64,000 bases of DNA from Cyanobacterium sp. Dongsha4 (GTDB lineage: Bacteria; Cyanobacteriota; Cyanobacteriia; Cyanobacteriales; Cyanobacteriaceae): contig NZ_CP084098.1 in the NCBI RefSeq assembly GCF_036345015.1, positions 248,001 through 312,000 on the forward strand, read 5' to 3'. Made by a program: the position numbers and the translations under genes. Shown here piece after piece: positions 1-8,295 of this stretch. Within the stretch, counting starts at the first letter, position 1, and the number at the start of each line of letters is the position of its first letter. The notes beneath the pieces were generated by a model. That model saw only the letters and a list, made by a program, of their open reading frames with translations, was not told the origin of the DNA and did not search any database.

Positions 1-388
1 GATATTCTATGTTTTCACAGATGCGATCGATTAACTCTGGTTCTAGCTCATTCCCTTGAGATTCTGAGGCGTTAGATACTGTTTGAGCATCTTCTGTATA
101 TAACTTTGACATTCTCTTATATACATACTGAGCAATTTTTACATAGACTCCCTTACGATTAAGAGTATTAACCGCTTGATAAAGTAATGCTTTGAGATCT
201 TCTATGGTAGGATTACTTTCGTATAATACTTCTAGCAACGATTCAAAAGAATAGTTATTGACGATTGAAAAATCTGACTCCCAGTATCTTTGACTTACGT
301 AAAAAATTAATTTTTTTGCCCTTTTTGCTTCTGGTAAACGACTTAAATCATCGGCAATACTCGCAATTATGTCTGACGATGCGATCAT
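1..388 (-). CDS. Conserved cyanobacterial hypothetical protein, 3' end outside the window
   Basis: An open frame on the minus strand starts with ATG at 388 and runs off the left edge without a stop (129 codons visible). The protein begins MIASSDIIASIADDLSRLPE and continues with a lysine-rich stretch and a YVSQRYWE segment. It looks like a small helical soluble protein that I associate only with cyanobacterial hypotheticals. No catalytic motif, signal peptide or membrane segment is visible. The gene points the same way as the next genes but is separated from them by about 180 bases, so it is probably an independent unit. Function unknown. Confidence 0.6.
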   Translation of the reverse strand, partial: MIASSDIIASIADDLSRLPEAKRAKKLIFYVSQRYWESDFSIVNNYSFESLLEVLYESNPTIEDLKALLYQAVNTLNRKGVYVKIAQYVYKRMSKLYTEDAQTVSNASESQGNELEPELIDRICENIEY

Positions 389-566
389 AGAACTTCGTCT
401 GGGATAATTTATTTTAACACTTTGAAATTATAACTAATACCGTTAATCCTAGCACAGTATGCTTTAATTATAACCTCTATTGTTCTCAAGAATATCGTTT
501 TAGGAGTTCGGGGTTCTGAGTTAAAATTTATTAGTTATTAATTGTTCACTGTTCACTATCAACTAT

Positions 567-1037
567 TTACTCTAATTTTTGCCAGTGAGAAAAAGTGGCC
601 GCTTGACCGCAATATTCATCTCTATTATCAAATAAGTTCCAAAGAGTAATATTTTGTATCAAATATCTTTTACCTGTACTAGAGATTCTTATACCTCCAT
701 AGTTAGTAATGTAGCCTTTTAAGTTAGCTTCTTTGAGTAGTGCTTCTCTTTCTTCTCTTGAGATGGGTTCTGTGGTATTTCGAGAGGGAGTTTGTATTAA
801 TTGTTCCCAATTCATTTCCCATAAATCTAGGGCTTTTTGATTTCCATAATTATAAATGGGATCAGCTTTATTGTTATGGGATAAAACCACGAAATTAGCG
901 TTATATAAGTTTTTAGAGTCTATTAATAAGTCCTTATTTCTTTCTATTAATTCTTTATTTAAAAGACGTTTATAACTATTTAAAATTATTTGTGTCCAAG
1001 ATATTATTTCTGGTGTTTCCCAAATTTGATTATTCAT
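567..1037 (-). CDS. MEKHLA domain-containing protein
   Basis: A 156-residue soluble protein matching the MEKHLA family, a PAS-like fold found as stand-alone proteins in cyanobacteria and at the C-terminus of plant HD-ZIP III factors. Typical features are the ALDLWEMNWEQLIQTPSR segment near residues 70-87, the following RE.REALL helix, and the C-terminal ITLWNL..E..GQAATFSHW stretch. The family's function is unclear; a sensory role is often proposed from the PAS-like fold. It is about 50 bases downstream of hisC on the same strand and could be co-transcribed with it. No membrane segment is present. Confidence 0.8.
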   Translation of the reverse strand: MNNQIWETPEIISWTQIILNSYKRLLNKELIERNKDLLIDSKNLYNANFVVLSHNNKADPIYNYGNQKALDLWEMNWEQLIQTPSRNTTEPISREEREALLKEANLKGYITNYGGIRISSTGKRYLIQNITLWNLFDNRDEYCGQAATFSHWQKLE

Positions 1038-1088
1038 TATTTATATTTTGTTTTAGAAAAAAAGTTAATGTGAATATTGAAACTCTCT

Positions 1089-2216
1089 TTATTTATTGAA
1101 TAACGATTGAATTGTGGAAAGTAAATAGTCATTTTCTTCGGGTGTGCCAATGGAAATTCTTAAACCCCCTCCTGTATGTCTAATGAAAATATTTTTTTCT
1201 TTTAATTGATTAAGAATATTTTGATGATTTTCATAATTGCTATTTTCCCCTAAACGGCAATAGATAAAATTGGCATCGCTACGCCAAATTTTTAGATTTT
1301 TTATCTTATTTAGTTCCAGAAAAACTCTCTCTTTTTCCTTTATGGTTTCTTCCATCGCCAGTAAAATTAATTGACGATTTTCCATGGCGAATTGAGCCGC
1401 TAATTGAGAAAAAGTTGGTAAGTTATAAGGTAGTCTTAATTTCTCTAATACATTGATAATAGCAGAAGATGCGATCGCATATCCAACTCGATGGGCGGCT
1501 AAACGAAAGGCTTTAGAAAATGTCCTTAATACTAACCAATTAGGATAGTTTTTTAATTCAGTGGCGAGGGTTTTTTGACTAAATTCATAATATGCCTCAT
1601 CAATAACAACTAAAATATCAGAGGGCAAACTTTTCAACCATGCAATCTCTGAATCATTTAAGCAATTGGCAGTGGGGGAATTAGGATGAACCACAAAAAT
1701 AACTTTTATGGGAGGATTATTCGTTTCTCTAATCGCCTGATTTGCCTTATCTATATCCCATGAAAAATCTATCTCATTTCTCTCAATAGAAATAGTATTT
1801 ATTCCCAAACTTTCCGCAAGAATTTTATACATGGAAAAGGTAGGATTAGCTACTAAAATAGAACCCTGATTATTCAAACAAGTAGCCATTAAAATTGAGC
1901 GAATTAACTCATCTGAACCATTACCTATAGAGATATTATTAACATTAAATAAACCTTCTTTGTTTATAGATTCATTTATATAGTTAACAATCAAATCTTT
2001 CAACACAGAGTGACTACCATCAGGATAACGATTAGTTTCTATTTCTTGTTCATAAAAATTAGCTAATTTTATTCTTAATTCTGAGGGTAAATTATAAGGG
2101 CTTTCATTTGCATCTAAACGGGTTAATTGTTTCTGATTATCACTAATAGGAGTGGGGATATAAGCAGATAATTTTAATAAATCTTCTCTAATAAAACTAG
2201 GAATGAAATCTGTCAT
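1089..2216 (-). CDS. hisC: Histidinol-phosphate aminotransferase
   Basis: A 375-residue fold-type I PLP aminotransferase that converts imidazole-acetol phosphate and glutamate to histidinol phosphate in histidine biosynthesis; cytosolic. Visible hallmarks are LDANESPYNLP near the N-terminus (substrate binding), GNGSDELI (PLP phosphate contact), HPNSPTAN, VVIDEAYYEF, and the Schiff-base lysine in RTFSKAFRLAAHRVGYA. RLSI-type arginines near the C-terminus (GGGLRISIG) bind the substrate. The length is normal. A second aminotransferase of this superfamily at 16.4 kb is cobD-like and not a paralogous hisC. There is no his operon around it, as is usual in cyanobacteria. Confidence 0.93.
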   Translation of the reverse strand: MTDFIPSFIREDLLKLSAYIPTPISDNQKQLTRLDANESPYNLPSELRIKLANFYEQEIETNRYPDGSHSVLKDLIVNYINESINKEGLFNVNNISIGNGSDELIRSILMATCLNNQGSILVANPTFSMYKILAESLGINTISIERNEIDFSWDIDKANQAIRETNNPPIKVIFVVHPNSPTANCLNDSEIAWLKSLPSDILVVIDEAYYEFSQKTLATELKNYPNWLVLRTFSKAFRLAAHRVGYAIASSAIINVLEKLRLPYNLPTFSQLAAQFAMENRQLILLAMEETIKEKERVFLELNKIKNLKIWRSDANFIYCRLGENSNYENHQNILNQLKEKNIFIRHTGGGLRISIGTPEENDYLLSTIQSLFNK

Positions 2217-2339
2217 TTTTCTCTTGAAGCTAATATAATAAATGTATTTTACAGATATAAAATCTACTAAATAATTAATTTTAGATAATAATATTAAAAA
2301 CTATTTTATCTATTTTTTTATCAAAATCTCTAGGTTTTA

Positions 2340-2400
2340 ACTCCTAAATCATAACCCAGAATTGTGAACTCCGAACTCTAAACTCAGGTATAATTAACTA
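2340..2400. repeat. Word-repeat patch next to glyQ
   Basis: The sequence between hisC and glyQ includes GAACTCCGAACTCTAAACTC followed by an AACTCAGGTATAATTAACTA phrase. These 7-base words (GAACTCC, GAACTCT) recur in many intergenic gaps of this window. No coding frame is apparent. Confidence 0.6.
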
Positions 2401-3302
2401 TTTATTAATTGTTTTTCTTCGGTTTTTACCTGTTTATTTAAAGGGAAATTTAATGATTCTCTTTGAGCTAAATATTGTTCTGCTACTTGACGGGCTAAGT
2501 GTCTAATTCTTCCAATATAGCGAGTTCTTTCCGCTACTGCAATCACCCCTCTAGCATCTAATAAGTTAAAGCAGTGGGAGCATTTTAAGACATAATCAAG
2601 ACTAGGTAAAACTAAGTTTTTCTCAATTAATTGTTTTGCTTCTTCCTCGTATAAAGTAAATAATTGGAATAGTAAATCTGGGTTAGAGGCTTCAAAATTA
2701 TAAGTACATTGCTCGATTTCTCCTTGCAGGAAAATATCTCCGTATTTAATCTCATTATTCCACTGAATATCATAGATGCTATCCACATCCTGAAGATACA
2801 TGGCTAGTCTCTCTAAACCGTAAGTAATTTCAATGGAAACGGGTTTACAGTCAATCCCCCCACACTGTTGAAAGTAGGTAAATTGAGTAATTTCCATGCC
2901 GTCTAACCACACTTCCCAACCCACACCCCAAGCACCGAGAGTAGGTGATTCCCAGTTATCCTCCACGAAGCGAATATCATGATCTTCTGGGTGTATTCCC
3001 AATGCTTTCAATGAGTCTAAATAGATTTCTTGGATATTGTCAGGGGATGGTTTAATTAATACTTGGTATTGATAATAATGTTGTACACGGTTAGGATTTT
3101 CCCCGTAACGTCCGTCAGTGGGTCTTCTACAAGGTTCTATATATGCTACTGACCAAGGCTCAGGTCCGATCGCGCGTAAAAATGTATTATGACTCATAGT
3201 ACCTGCCCCCTTCTCCGTGTCGTAGGGTTGAGCTATAAGACAATTTCTTTCACTCCAAAATTGGTTAAGAGTAGCAACAATATCTTGAAAATTAATAGTC
3301 AT
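2394..3302 (-). CDS. glyQ: Glycyl-tRNA synthetase alpha subunit
   Basis: A 302-residue class II synthetase alpha chain of the bacterial alpha2beta2 glycyl-tRNA synthetase, which holds the adenylation site and works with the separately encoded beta subunit GlyS. The protein begins [20 protein letters not shown] and contains the characteristic [27 protein letters not shown] and [20 protein letters not shown] segments, followed by YQVLIKPSP and [19 protein letters not shown]. The length matches the family. glyS is not adjacent, which is common in cyanobacteria. Its 5' flank is followed by the IS-rich region starting at 3408. Confidence 0.95.
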   Translation of the reverse strand: MTINFQDIVATLNQFWSERNCLIAQPYDTEKGAGTMSHNTFLRAIGPEPWSVAYIEPCRRPTDGRYGENPNRVQHYYQYQVLIKPSPDNIQEIYLDSLKALGIHPEDHDIRFVEDNWESPTLGAWGVGWEVWLDGMEITQFTYFQQCGGIDCKPVSIEITYGLERLAMYLQDVDSIYDIQWNNEIKYGDIFLQGEIEQCTYNFEASNPDLLFQLFTLYEEEAKQLIEKNLVLPSLDYVLKCSHCFNLLDARGVIAVAERTRYIGRIRHLARQVAEQYLAQRESLNFPLNKQVKTEEKQLINS

Positions 3303-3423
3303 GAATTAAGCAGATGTTATGTCTAGGTTTACTATAGAAGTTGAGGAAAAGGCAAAGGCGATTGAGTTCAAATAAGCGGTTTTACTCTCTATTAATTATA
3401 GCGATTGCAGGGCAAACGGATAC

Positions 3424-3660
3424 TCAAGCAGACAAAATCTTAAGTAAATAATCGTTATCCCATCCAGCCTTAAGTCGTTTTGCCTTTTTACCTCGAGAGC
3501 AACTCTTTTCCTTATTCAACAAATTTAAAGCAATATGTCTAATAACTGCCATGTTTTCACTACCCTGACTTTTTCTGATTTGACTCTCATCCTCTCTAAA
3601 CCCTACACGTTTCATATTTTTCCTTGATAATTTCTTGATAGTTATTTTTGAGAGTATCAA
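3424..3660 (-). pseudogene. ISAs1-family transposase, C-terminal remnant
   Basis: The reading frame ends GWDNDYLLKILSA, identical to the end of the intact transposase at 36743-37870. The last 58 or so residues match (VGFREDESQIRKSQGSEN..., two changes against the intact copy). The first residues of the frame come from the IS1 end and a displaced internal piece, so this is not a functional gene. The catalytic core is gone. Confidence 0.85.
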
Positions 3661-3708
3661 TTAAGTAATGTGATGATATAGACTGATCCTAATCATCATT
3701 AATTAACC

Positions 3709-4146
3709 ATGTCTCATCAATGCCCTCGATGTCATAATACTAAAATCATCAAAAACGGTTTTGGTTTTGCTCGTGGTCAACAAAGGTTTAAATGTAAGCA
3801 CTGTAACTATCAGTTCACTACTGATAAGATCGAGCGAGGTAAACCTATGTGGATGAAACTAGAAACAGTAATTCTGTATTGCAGTGGAATGTCTATGAAT
3901 TCGATCGCAAAGCTTCTCAATGTTTCTGCTCAGACTATTTTAAATTGGATTAGAGCTTTGGCACTAGAAAATTATGAAAAGCCTGAACCCTGCGAAGCGG
4001 TGGTTGTGGAACTAGATGAACTTTGGCATTTTATAGAGTCAAAAAAAACAAGTTATGGATCTGGAAAGCTTATGACCGTAACACTAACAGACTTATCGAC
4101 CGGGAATTGGGAAACCGTGATAGTGAAACCCTCAAAAAACTTTTAA
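3709..4146 (+). CDS. IS1-family InsA-like protein (zinc-ribbon DNA binding), frameshift partner of insB
   Basis: The N-terminus has a C-x2-C...C-x2-C zinc ribbon (CPRCHNTKIIKNG...KCKHC, residues 4-32). A helix-turn-helix follows (MSMNSIAKLLNVSAQTILNWI). The frame then reads VVELDELWHF, which supplies the first Asp of the transposase active site. At 4041-4049 the run AAAAAAAAC lies where IS1 uses a -1 ribosomal shift. Slipping there joins this frame to the frame at 4023-4439, giving a transposase of about 240 residues. The unshifted product is InsA-like and in IS1 acts as a repressor; that role is transferred from the family. Confidence 0.85.
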   Translation: MSHQCPRCHNTKIIKNGFGFARGQQRFKCKHCNYQFTTDKIERGKPMWMKLETVILYCSGMSMNSIAKLLNVSAQTILNWIRALALENYEKPEPCEAVVVELDELWHFIESKKTSYGSGKLMTVTLTDLSTGNWETVIVKPSKNF

Positions 4147-4439
4147 TTAGATTACTAAAATGGGATGTAACAGTCTATTGTACTGATGATTGGAAGCCGT
4201 ACCAAGAGTTATTATCTCAACATCCAGATGCTGATCATGTGATTACAAAAAGCGAAACTATAGCCATAGAAAGAAACAATTCGGATAATCGTCATTGGTT
4301 TGCTCCCTTTCATAGAAAAACAAAAGTAGTATCAAAATCAAAAGAAATGGTGGATTTAACAATGGGACTATTTGCAAAATTTAGAGAAAATGGAACGATC
4401 AATTCATTAATAAATCAAAGATTAACATTACTTAGTTGA
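4023..4439 (+). CDS. IS1-family InsB-like transposase frame (expressed by -1 frameshift)
   Basis: The coding part starts at the A8C slip site near 4041. Read from there it gives KKNKLWIWKAYDRNTNRLID, then CTDDWKPYQELL (second Asp) and ETIAIERNNSDNRHWFAPFHRKTKVVSKS (catalytic Glu in IERNN), as in IS1 InsB. With the Asp in DELWHF from the upstream frame this completes the DDE triad. An ATG at 4023 exists but, as in IS1, a fusion product is the likelier active form. No internal stop is seen, so the element may be mobile. Confidence 0.8.
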   Translation: MAFYRVKKNKLWIWKAYDRNTNRLIDRELGNRDSETLKKLLIRLLKWDVTVYCTDDWKPYQELLSQHPDADHVITKSETIAIERNNSDNRHWFAPFHRKTKVVSKSKEMVDLTMGLFAKFRENGTINSLINQRLTLLS

Positions 4440-4444
4440 AGCTC

Positions 4445-4681
4445 TCAACGAGCGATAGTATCATGAGAAGGAATACCATTGGGCAGTTCAAGAAAACTTT
4501 CGAGCCAAGATTGTTTACTTTTACCATATTCTTCAATTTCTACCCAAGAGTCTGCTCCACAAATTACCGCCAGAATTGTTAATGCTACAATGTCAACTAA
4601 TTTATGTTCAATTAAGTAACTGGTTCGTGGATCTTCAATATTTTCAAAATGTTTCCACCGGTATGATTTCTCAGAAATCAC
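4445..4681 (-). pseudogene. ISAs1-family transposase, N-terminal remnant
   Basis: Starts MISEKSYRWKHFENIEDPRT and matches residues 1-78 of the intact transposase at 36743 with two substitutions (R for L at residue 8, S for R at residue 62). It is cut at IPSHDTIAR by the IS1-type end. Only the ISAs1 N-terminal domain remains; the DDE core is absent. Confidence 0.85.
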
Positions 4682-4760
4682 GGCTATTAATTCCCTCTAT
4701 AATCTTTACTATATTACTTTCTCATAAATTTTTAGTATGCGTTTGCCCTGGTTTCAGGTT

Positions 4761-5456
4761 TTACTCATTTCCTAATTTTCCGATGATGTGATGAAGTTGC
4801 TTAATATTAGGTAAAAATAAACTATTAGTTTCAGATTCAATCACTAATAAGCCTTTGGTTTCTAGTTTTTCAACAATATAACCTAATTCTTCTAAATTGA
4901 GTTGAGCTAAATCGGCTAAATCTTTGCGACCAAAATTAAATAATTTGATGCCTTTTTCTGTGGCTTTACCATATCTATCAGCTAAAGAAATTAATATTGT
5001 TGTCAATCTAACTTTTGGGGTTTGACGATGAAATTGACAATATTTTTGATATTCTGCCACTCGTTTAACCATCATTTTCAGTAAACGATTTTGAATTTGA
5101 GTATCCCGATAGAGAATTTGTAAAAATCTTTGGGCAGAAATACTTAATAATTCCACATCGGAAATGCAAGTGATACGACTATTGGTATTGACACTATCTA
5201 AAATACCCGCCTCTCCTACTAAACCGCCTTTACCTGTAACTTCTACGGTGATACTTTCTTGATGATGATAAATATTCTCTAGTTTTACCCATCCTGAGAC
5301 AATAAGATAAATTGCTTTACCCCAATCATCCTCGGAAATGATTACTTCGTTAGCACTGTAACTTTCATTTTCTGTCATGGATAAAACCCATTCGAGAGTT
5401 TCTGTGTTGAGATTGTGAAATAAGGAGAAAGTGTCGCTAAATTCCTGCGTCTCCAT
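4761..5456 (-). CDS. Crp/Fnr-family transcriptional regulator
   Basis: A 231-residue regulator. The first half (about residues 10-125) is a cyclic-nucleotide-binding-type beta barrel with GKAIYLIVSGWVKLENIY and GGLVGEAGILDS. The second half is a winged helix with the Crp-type recognition region FGRKDLADLAQLNLEELGYIVEKLETKGLLVIE. The cNMP pocket lacks the canonical arginine-serine signature of a cAMP binder, so the ligand is unknown. The 3' end lies just beside the decayed ISAs1 end at 4750. The gene diverges from the Mrp cluster starting at 5702, which makes control of that cluster possible but unproven. Confidence 0.85.
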   Translation of the reverse strand: METQEFSDTFSLFHNLNTETLEWVLSMTENESYSANEVIISEDDWGKAIYLIVSGWVKLENIYHHQESITVEVTGKGGLVGEAGILDSVNTNSRITCISDVELLSISAQRFLQILYRDTQIQNRLLKMMVKRVAEYQKYCQFHRQTPKVRLTTILISLADRYGKATEKGIKLFNFGRKDLADLAQLNLEELGYIVEKLETKGLLVIESETNSLFLPNIKQLHHIIGKLGNE

Positions 5457-5701
5457 GAATTATTAACTTAAGAATTGCTTGATTTCATATTTTAGATTAC
5501 TGCATTCTACTTGATCCTGTCATGATTTTCAATTAATTTTTGAAAATGAGAACACACAAAGACACATATAAATCCTAAAAAGACATATATAAAGCAAACT
5601 TTAATTCTTTTTCTCGGCGATTTAATTATAGACTATTTTCTATTTCATGATATATAATGATTGACTATTAACTATAAAACTTTTTTTCTTAACAAAGATC
5701 A

Positions 5702-6091
5702 ATGATACTGCATCTTATATTTCGGCTAGGAATATGGTTTTTACTGACTTCTGATTTGAGTCCAGCAAATATTATGATTGGAGTTGCGATCGCATTTATC
5801 TTACCAAAGCCGAGAATTGGTTTAGCAGATATAAAAGAATGGTTAAAGATATTAGCGAAAATGTTAATTATTTTTCCTCAAGCCTATTGGGAAGCATTGG
5901 AAATTATGTTTTTTCCCCACCGCTATGAGGTGTTAAATATGGAAAAAGTACCTGCAGGGCGATCGCCTTTACTAATTTTTTTGGATATATTTTTTATTAC
6001 TTTTACTCCCAAAACTGTTGTTGTCAAATATCATAAAGAAGGATGGTATGAAGTTCACAGAATTGACAGAAAACAATTATTAACTGATTAA
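5702..6091 (+). CDS. Na+/H+ antiporter subunit E (MnhE/MrpE family)
   Basis: A 129-residue membrane protein with two hydrophobic N-terminal segments (LIFRLGIWFLLTSDL and NIMIGVAIAFILPKP) and a soluble C-terminal part with FLDIFFITFTPKTVVVKYHKEGWYEVHRID, the usual MrpE tail. MrpE is a small accessory subunit of multisubunit cation/proton antiporters and does not itself carry the ion path. It opens a plus-strand run of five genes of the same complex (5702-8178). The start is ATG; the 245-base upstream gap separates it from the divergent Crp/Fnr gene. Confidence 0.85.
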   Translation: MILHLIFRLGIWFLLTSDLSPANIMIGVAIAFILPKPRIGLADIKEWLKILAKMLIIFPQAYWEALEIMFFPHRYEVLNMEKVPAGRSPLLIFLDIFFITFTPKTVVVKYHKEGWYEVHRIDRKQLLTD

Positions 6092-6122
6092 TATTTACTC
6101 AATTTATTATTTTATTTAAGAG

Positions 6123-6371
6123 ATGAATATTGTTATTATTTCGATGTTTTTAATCCTATTAATACCCATTTATCAAGCATGGCAAAATGAGGATATATGG
6201 CAAAGAATGTTAGCAGTTAGTAGCATTTCCACTAAAGCATCTATCATGATTTTAGCTATTTCTGTGTTCAAAGATGATTGGATGATGGGAGTTGTGGGCG
6301 TTCTTATTTTAACTATAGGTAATGCTGGTTTAATGTTATTGGCTCATCTTTTAAAACGTTTGAAATTATAA
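6123..6371 (+). CDS. Antiporter subunit F-like membrane protein (MnhF/MrpF family)
   Basis: An 82-residue protein that is almost entirely three transmembrane helices: residues 2-18, 30-48 and 53-75. The region QRMLAVSSISTKASIMILAISVF corresponds to the conserved part of MrpF. It follows MrpE by about 30 bases and precedes MrpG, the normal E-F-G order. Identity as F rests mainly on size, topology and order. Confidence 0.75.
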   Translation: MNIVIISMFLILLIPIYQAWQNEDIWQRMLAVSSISTKASIMILAISVFKDDWMMGVVGVLILTIGNAGLMLLAHLLKRLKL

Positions 6372-6617
6372 AAAAACAAAATCTATTAGCTAACATTGAA
6401 GAGTCTAACTAAATAAGTTATCTTTAATATTAAATTTACATTTAACCAATTACTTTTTATTTTCTTTATCTTCAATTAATGTATTTAAAATTATTTTAAT
6501 TTTTGCATCTATTTGAGTAATTTAATTTCCTGATTATTTCAATCAATTATTCCTATTTTTCATAGTTACTTAATTCATTTAAACTATATTTAAAATCTGT
6601 ATATTTATCAATAAATT

Positions 6618-6902
6618 ATGGACTTTCTTACGTATTTTTTTATATTAATTGGTTTAGTTTTTTGGTTATGGGGGACAATTCAAATATTAGATAAACGTTC
6701 AGTTTTATATAAATTACATAGTTTATCTGTTGCTGACACTTTGGGTTCAATTTTAATTGTTTTCGCCTTAGCCTTGAAAATTCCTAGCGAATTACCATTA
6801 TTAATTTTGGCAATAATTTCTTTAACTTTATGGAACACAATGCTCGGTTATGTCTTAGCTTATTGTAGTCGAAATCAAGAGGGGAAAAAGTTAAATGGAT
6901 AA
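6618..6902 (+). CDS. Antiporter subunit G (MnhG/MrpG family)
   Basis: A 94-residue protein with three membrane helices. The central segment RSVLYKLHSLSVADTLGSILIVFALAL matches the MrpG signature (Y.+LH..s..dTlG). It overlaps the start of the next gene by eight bases (ATG at 6895, stop ending 6902), so the two are probably translationally coupled. A 246-base AT-rich gap with no frame separates it from the F subunit. Confidence 0.85.
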   Translation: MDFLTYFFILIGLVFWLWGTIQILDKRSVLYKLHSLSVADTLGSILIVFALALKIPSELPLLILAIISLTLWNTMLGYVLAYCSRNQEGKKLNG

Positions 6903-7479
6903 TTTATATATTTACTTAATTATGGCTTTACTGCCCATTTCTGCATTAATGTTAATGATTCAAGTTAATCCTTATCAAGCCTTAGTAATTAGAGGAATTT
7001 TAGGTGCGATCGCAGTTTTAAGTTATATCATTTTAGGGGCGGCAGATGTAGCTTTAACAGAAGGTTTAATGGGAACAATGTTAGGGGTTGCTTTATATAT
7101 TATTGCTGTTAGATCATCTTTTGTGATGCGTTTAGGAGTAATTCAGGAGGATGAAAAAAATACGGAAGAAGACCCCAACTTTGATAATATAAAAAATCAA
7201 ATTAAACAAGTTATTAATAATTTCTACTTACGCTTAGAATTAATTTATTTTTCTGAACAAGAACTATTAAAAAAATCCTTTAATGATAAGCAAATTCATG
7301 GCTATGTTTTAAAAAATAATCAATTGGATAATAAATATTTACTCAATATAAGAACAAAAAGACTGTTTGATATTCTTCAGGAAGGAATAAAATCAGACCA
7401 ATTATTTATCGGCTATCAAATAGACGCAAAAGAGAATCAAGATCAATATTTAGAATATGTAAAAAATAATGCTAATTAG
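6895..7479 (+). CDS. DUF4040/MbhD-type antiporter subunit with a soluble C-terminal extension
   Basis: Residues 1-80 form three membrane helices and carry the DUF4040 (MbhD, C-terminal MrpA-type) signature: RGILGAIAVLSYIILGAADVALTEGLMGTML. This module is normally the tail of MrpA or a separate hydrogenase-type subunit. About 110 residues follow (from IQEDEKNTEEDPNF on) that are charged, lysine- and asparagine-rich and predicted soluble; I do not recognise them. It overlaps mnhG and is followed 36 bases later by mnhB, consistent with one operon. Confidence 0.75.
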   Translation: MDNLYIYLIMALLPISALMLMIQVNPYQALVIRGILGAIAVLSYIILGAADVALTEGLMGTMLGVALYIIAVRSSFVMRLGVIQEDEKNTEEDPNFDNIKNQIKQVINNFYLRLELIYFSEQELLKKSFNDKQIHGYVLKNNQLDNKYLLNIRTKRLFDILQEGIKSDQLFIGYQIDAKENQDQYLEYVKNNAN

Positions 7480-7515
7480 TATTAATTATAACTATCTTAA
7501 ACAAGAGGAAAAACC

Positions 7516-8178
7516 ATGAAAATACTATATATAATTGCTAGTTTGGCAATGTTTATAAAAATCTTAGTTATGCCCAATACCATGGCGGAATTGTCAGAAA
7601 TGTCCATTGTAGAAATGGTTGTTGAAGATACAGGCGTACCCAATGCTGTGTCAGGAATTATATTTCGCAACCGTCTTTATGACACTATTTTTGAGGTAAT
7701 TGTATTTACTATCGCTATTTTAGGGGTTGGGTTTTTGCTTTCTAATGAACAGCCTACCCCTGTAGTTTATCAATTTACAGATCAACCATCCATCGTTTTA
7801 GCCAGATTAGGGGCGACTATAACCGCTCTTGTTACCATAGAATTAGCGATAAGAGGCCATTTAAGTCCGGGAGGAGGATTCGCCGCAGGAGTAGCAGGAG
7901 GCACAGCTATCGGCTTAATAGCGATTACATCTTCTTCTCAAATGATGGAGAAAGTTTATCAACGGTTTTCTGCCGCAATCTTGGAAAAAGTATCTGTTTT
8001 ATTATTTATTGTTCTTGCGATCGCAACTTTAACTGGTATAGAATTACCTCATGGTAACTTAGGTTATCTTATTAGTGGAGGTTCGATTCCTCTTTTGAAT
8101 ATTATTGTAGCTTTAAAAGTTGCTTTAGGTTCATGGGCAGCTATTCTCTTATTTGTACGTTATCGGGGGCTTTTTTGA
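7516..8178 (+). CDS. Antiporter subunit B (MnhB/MrpB family) with an MbhE-like N-terminal part
   Basis: A 220-residue membrane protein. The C-terminal half (residues 93-220) carries the MnhB signature TIELAIRGHLSPGGGFAAGVAGG and four hydrophobic helices. The N-terminal half includes VSGIIFRNRLYDTIFEVIVFTIAILGV, like the MbhE/C-terminal MrpA module, so the protein combines two small subunits. It closes the E-F-G-DUF4040-B run. The proton-pumping NuoL/N-like MrpA and MrpD and the C subunit are not in the window and must be encoded elsewhere if the complex works. Confidence 0.82.
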   Translation: MKILYIIASLAMFIKILVMPNTMAELSEMSIVEMVVEDTGVPNAVSGIIFRNRLYDTIFEVIVFTIAILGVGFLLSNEQPTPVVYQFTDQPSIVLARLGATITALVTIELAIRGHLSPGGGFAAGVAGGTAIGLIAITSSSQMMEKVYQRFSAAILEKVSVLLFIVLAIATLTGIELPHGNLGYLISGGSIPLLNIIVALKVALGSWAAILLFVRYRGLF

Positions 8179-8189
8179 TTTCAAAAGGG

Positions 8190-8290
8190 CAAAGGAGAGG
8201 GCAAAAGTGTTTAATTAATTTGCCCCTAACACCCCAATACCCCAATAACCTAATCCCCCAATCCATAATAAATTGAATCCAGTTATCAGA
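8190..8290. repeat. Word-repeat patch upstream of lipB
   Basis: About 100 bases between mnhB and lipB contain GGGCAAAGG and CCCCAATACCCCAAT words of the heptamer type dispersed through this window. No coding signal is seen. Confidence 0.6.
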
Positions 8291-8295
8291 CAAAG

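Larger units (their letters stand above)
3648..4448 (+). mobile_element. IS1-family insertion sequence
   Basis: A unit of about 800 bases bounded by imperfect inverted repeats of about 24 bases. The left end reads TTGAGAGTATCAATTAAGTA at 3648; the inverted right end reads TTGAGAGCTTCAACTAAGTA ending at 4448, with only a few mismatches. It contains two overlapping frames organised like insA/insB with an A8C frameshift site. The size and layout fit IS1. It lies inside the decayed ISAs1 copy, but ISAs1 sequence is missing at the junction, so no target duplication can be recognised. It may still be active, since both frames are open. Confidence 0.8.
3408..4750 (-). mobile_element. Decayed ISAs1-family element carrying an IS1-family element
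   Basis: The outer ends are inverted copies of CAGGGCAAACG-ATAC (3408-3423) and GTATGCGTTTGCCCTG (4735-4750), the same termini as the intact ISAs1-type IS at 36674-37886. On the minus strand the first 78 transposase residues (4681 back to about 4448) and the last part (VGFREDE to the stop at 3424) remain. Only two residues differ from the intact copy in the N-terminal piece, so divergence is slight. The middle is missing. An IS1-type element sits at the gap, and a second deletion joins a segment matching about 37391-37433 of the intact copy directly to its 37686 region. The flanking bases do not form a target duplication. Confidence 0.85.

Noticed and set aside
4576-4791. Plus-strand frame of 71 codons
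   Set aside because: Antisense to the ISAs1 remnant; an equivalent shadow occurs at the intact IS (36618-36848).
8080-8096. GGAGGTTCGATTCCTC, like a tRNA T-arm
   Set aside because: It lies inside the mnhB frame (ISGGSIPLLN) and there is no cloverleaf around it.
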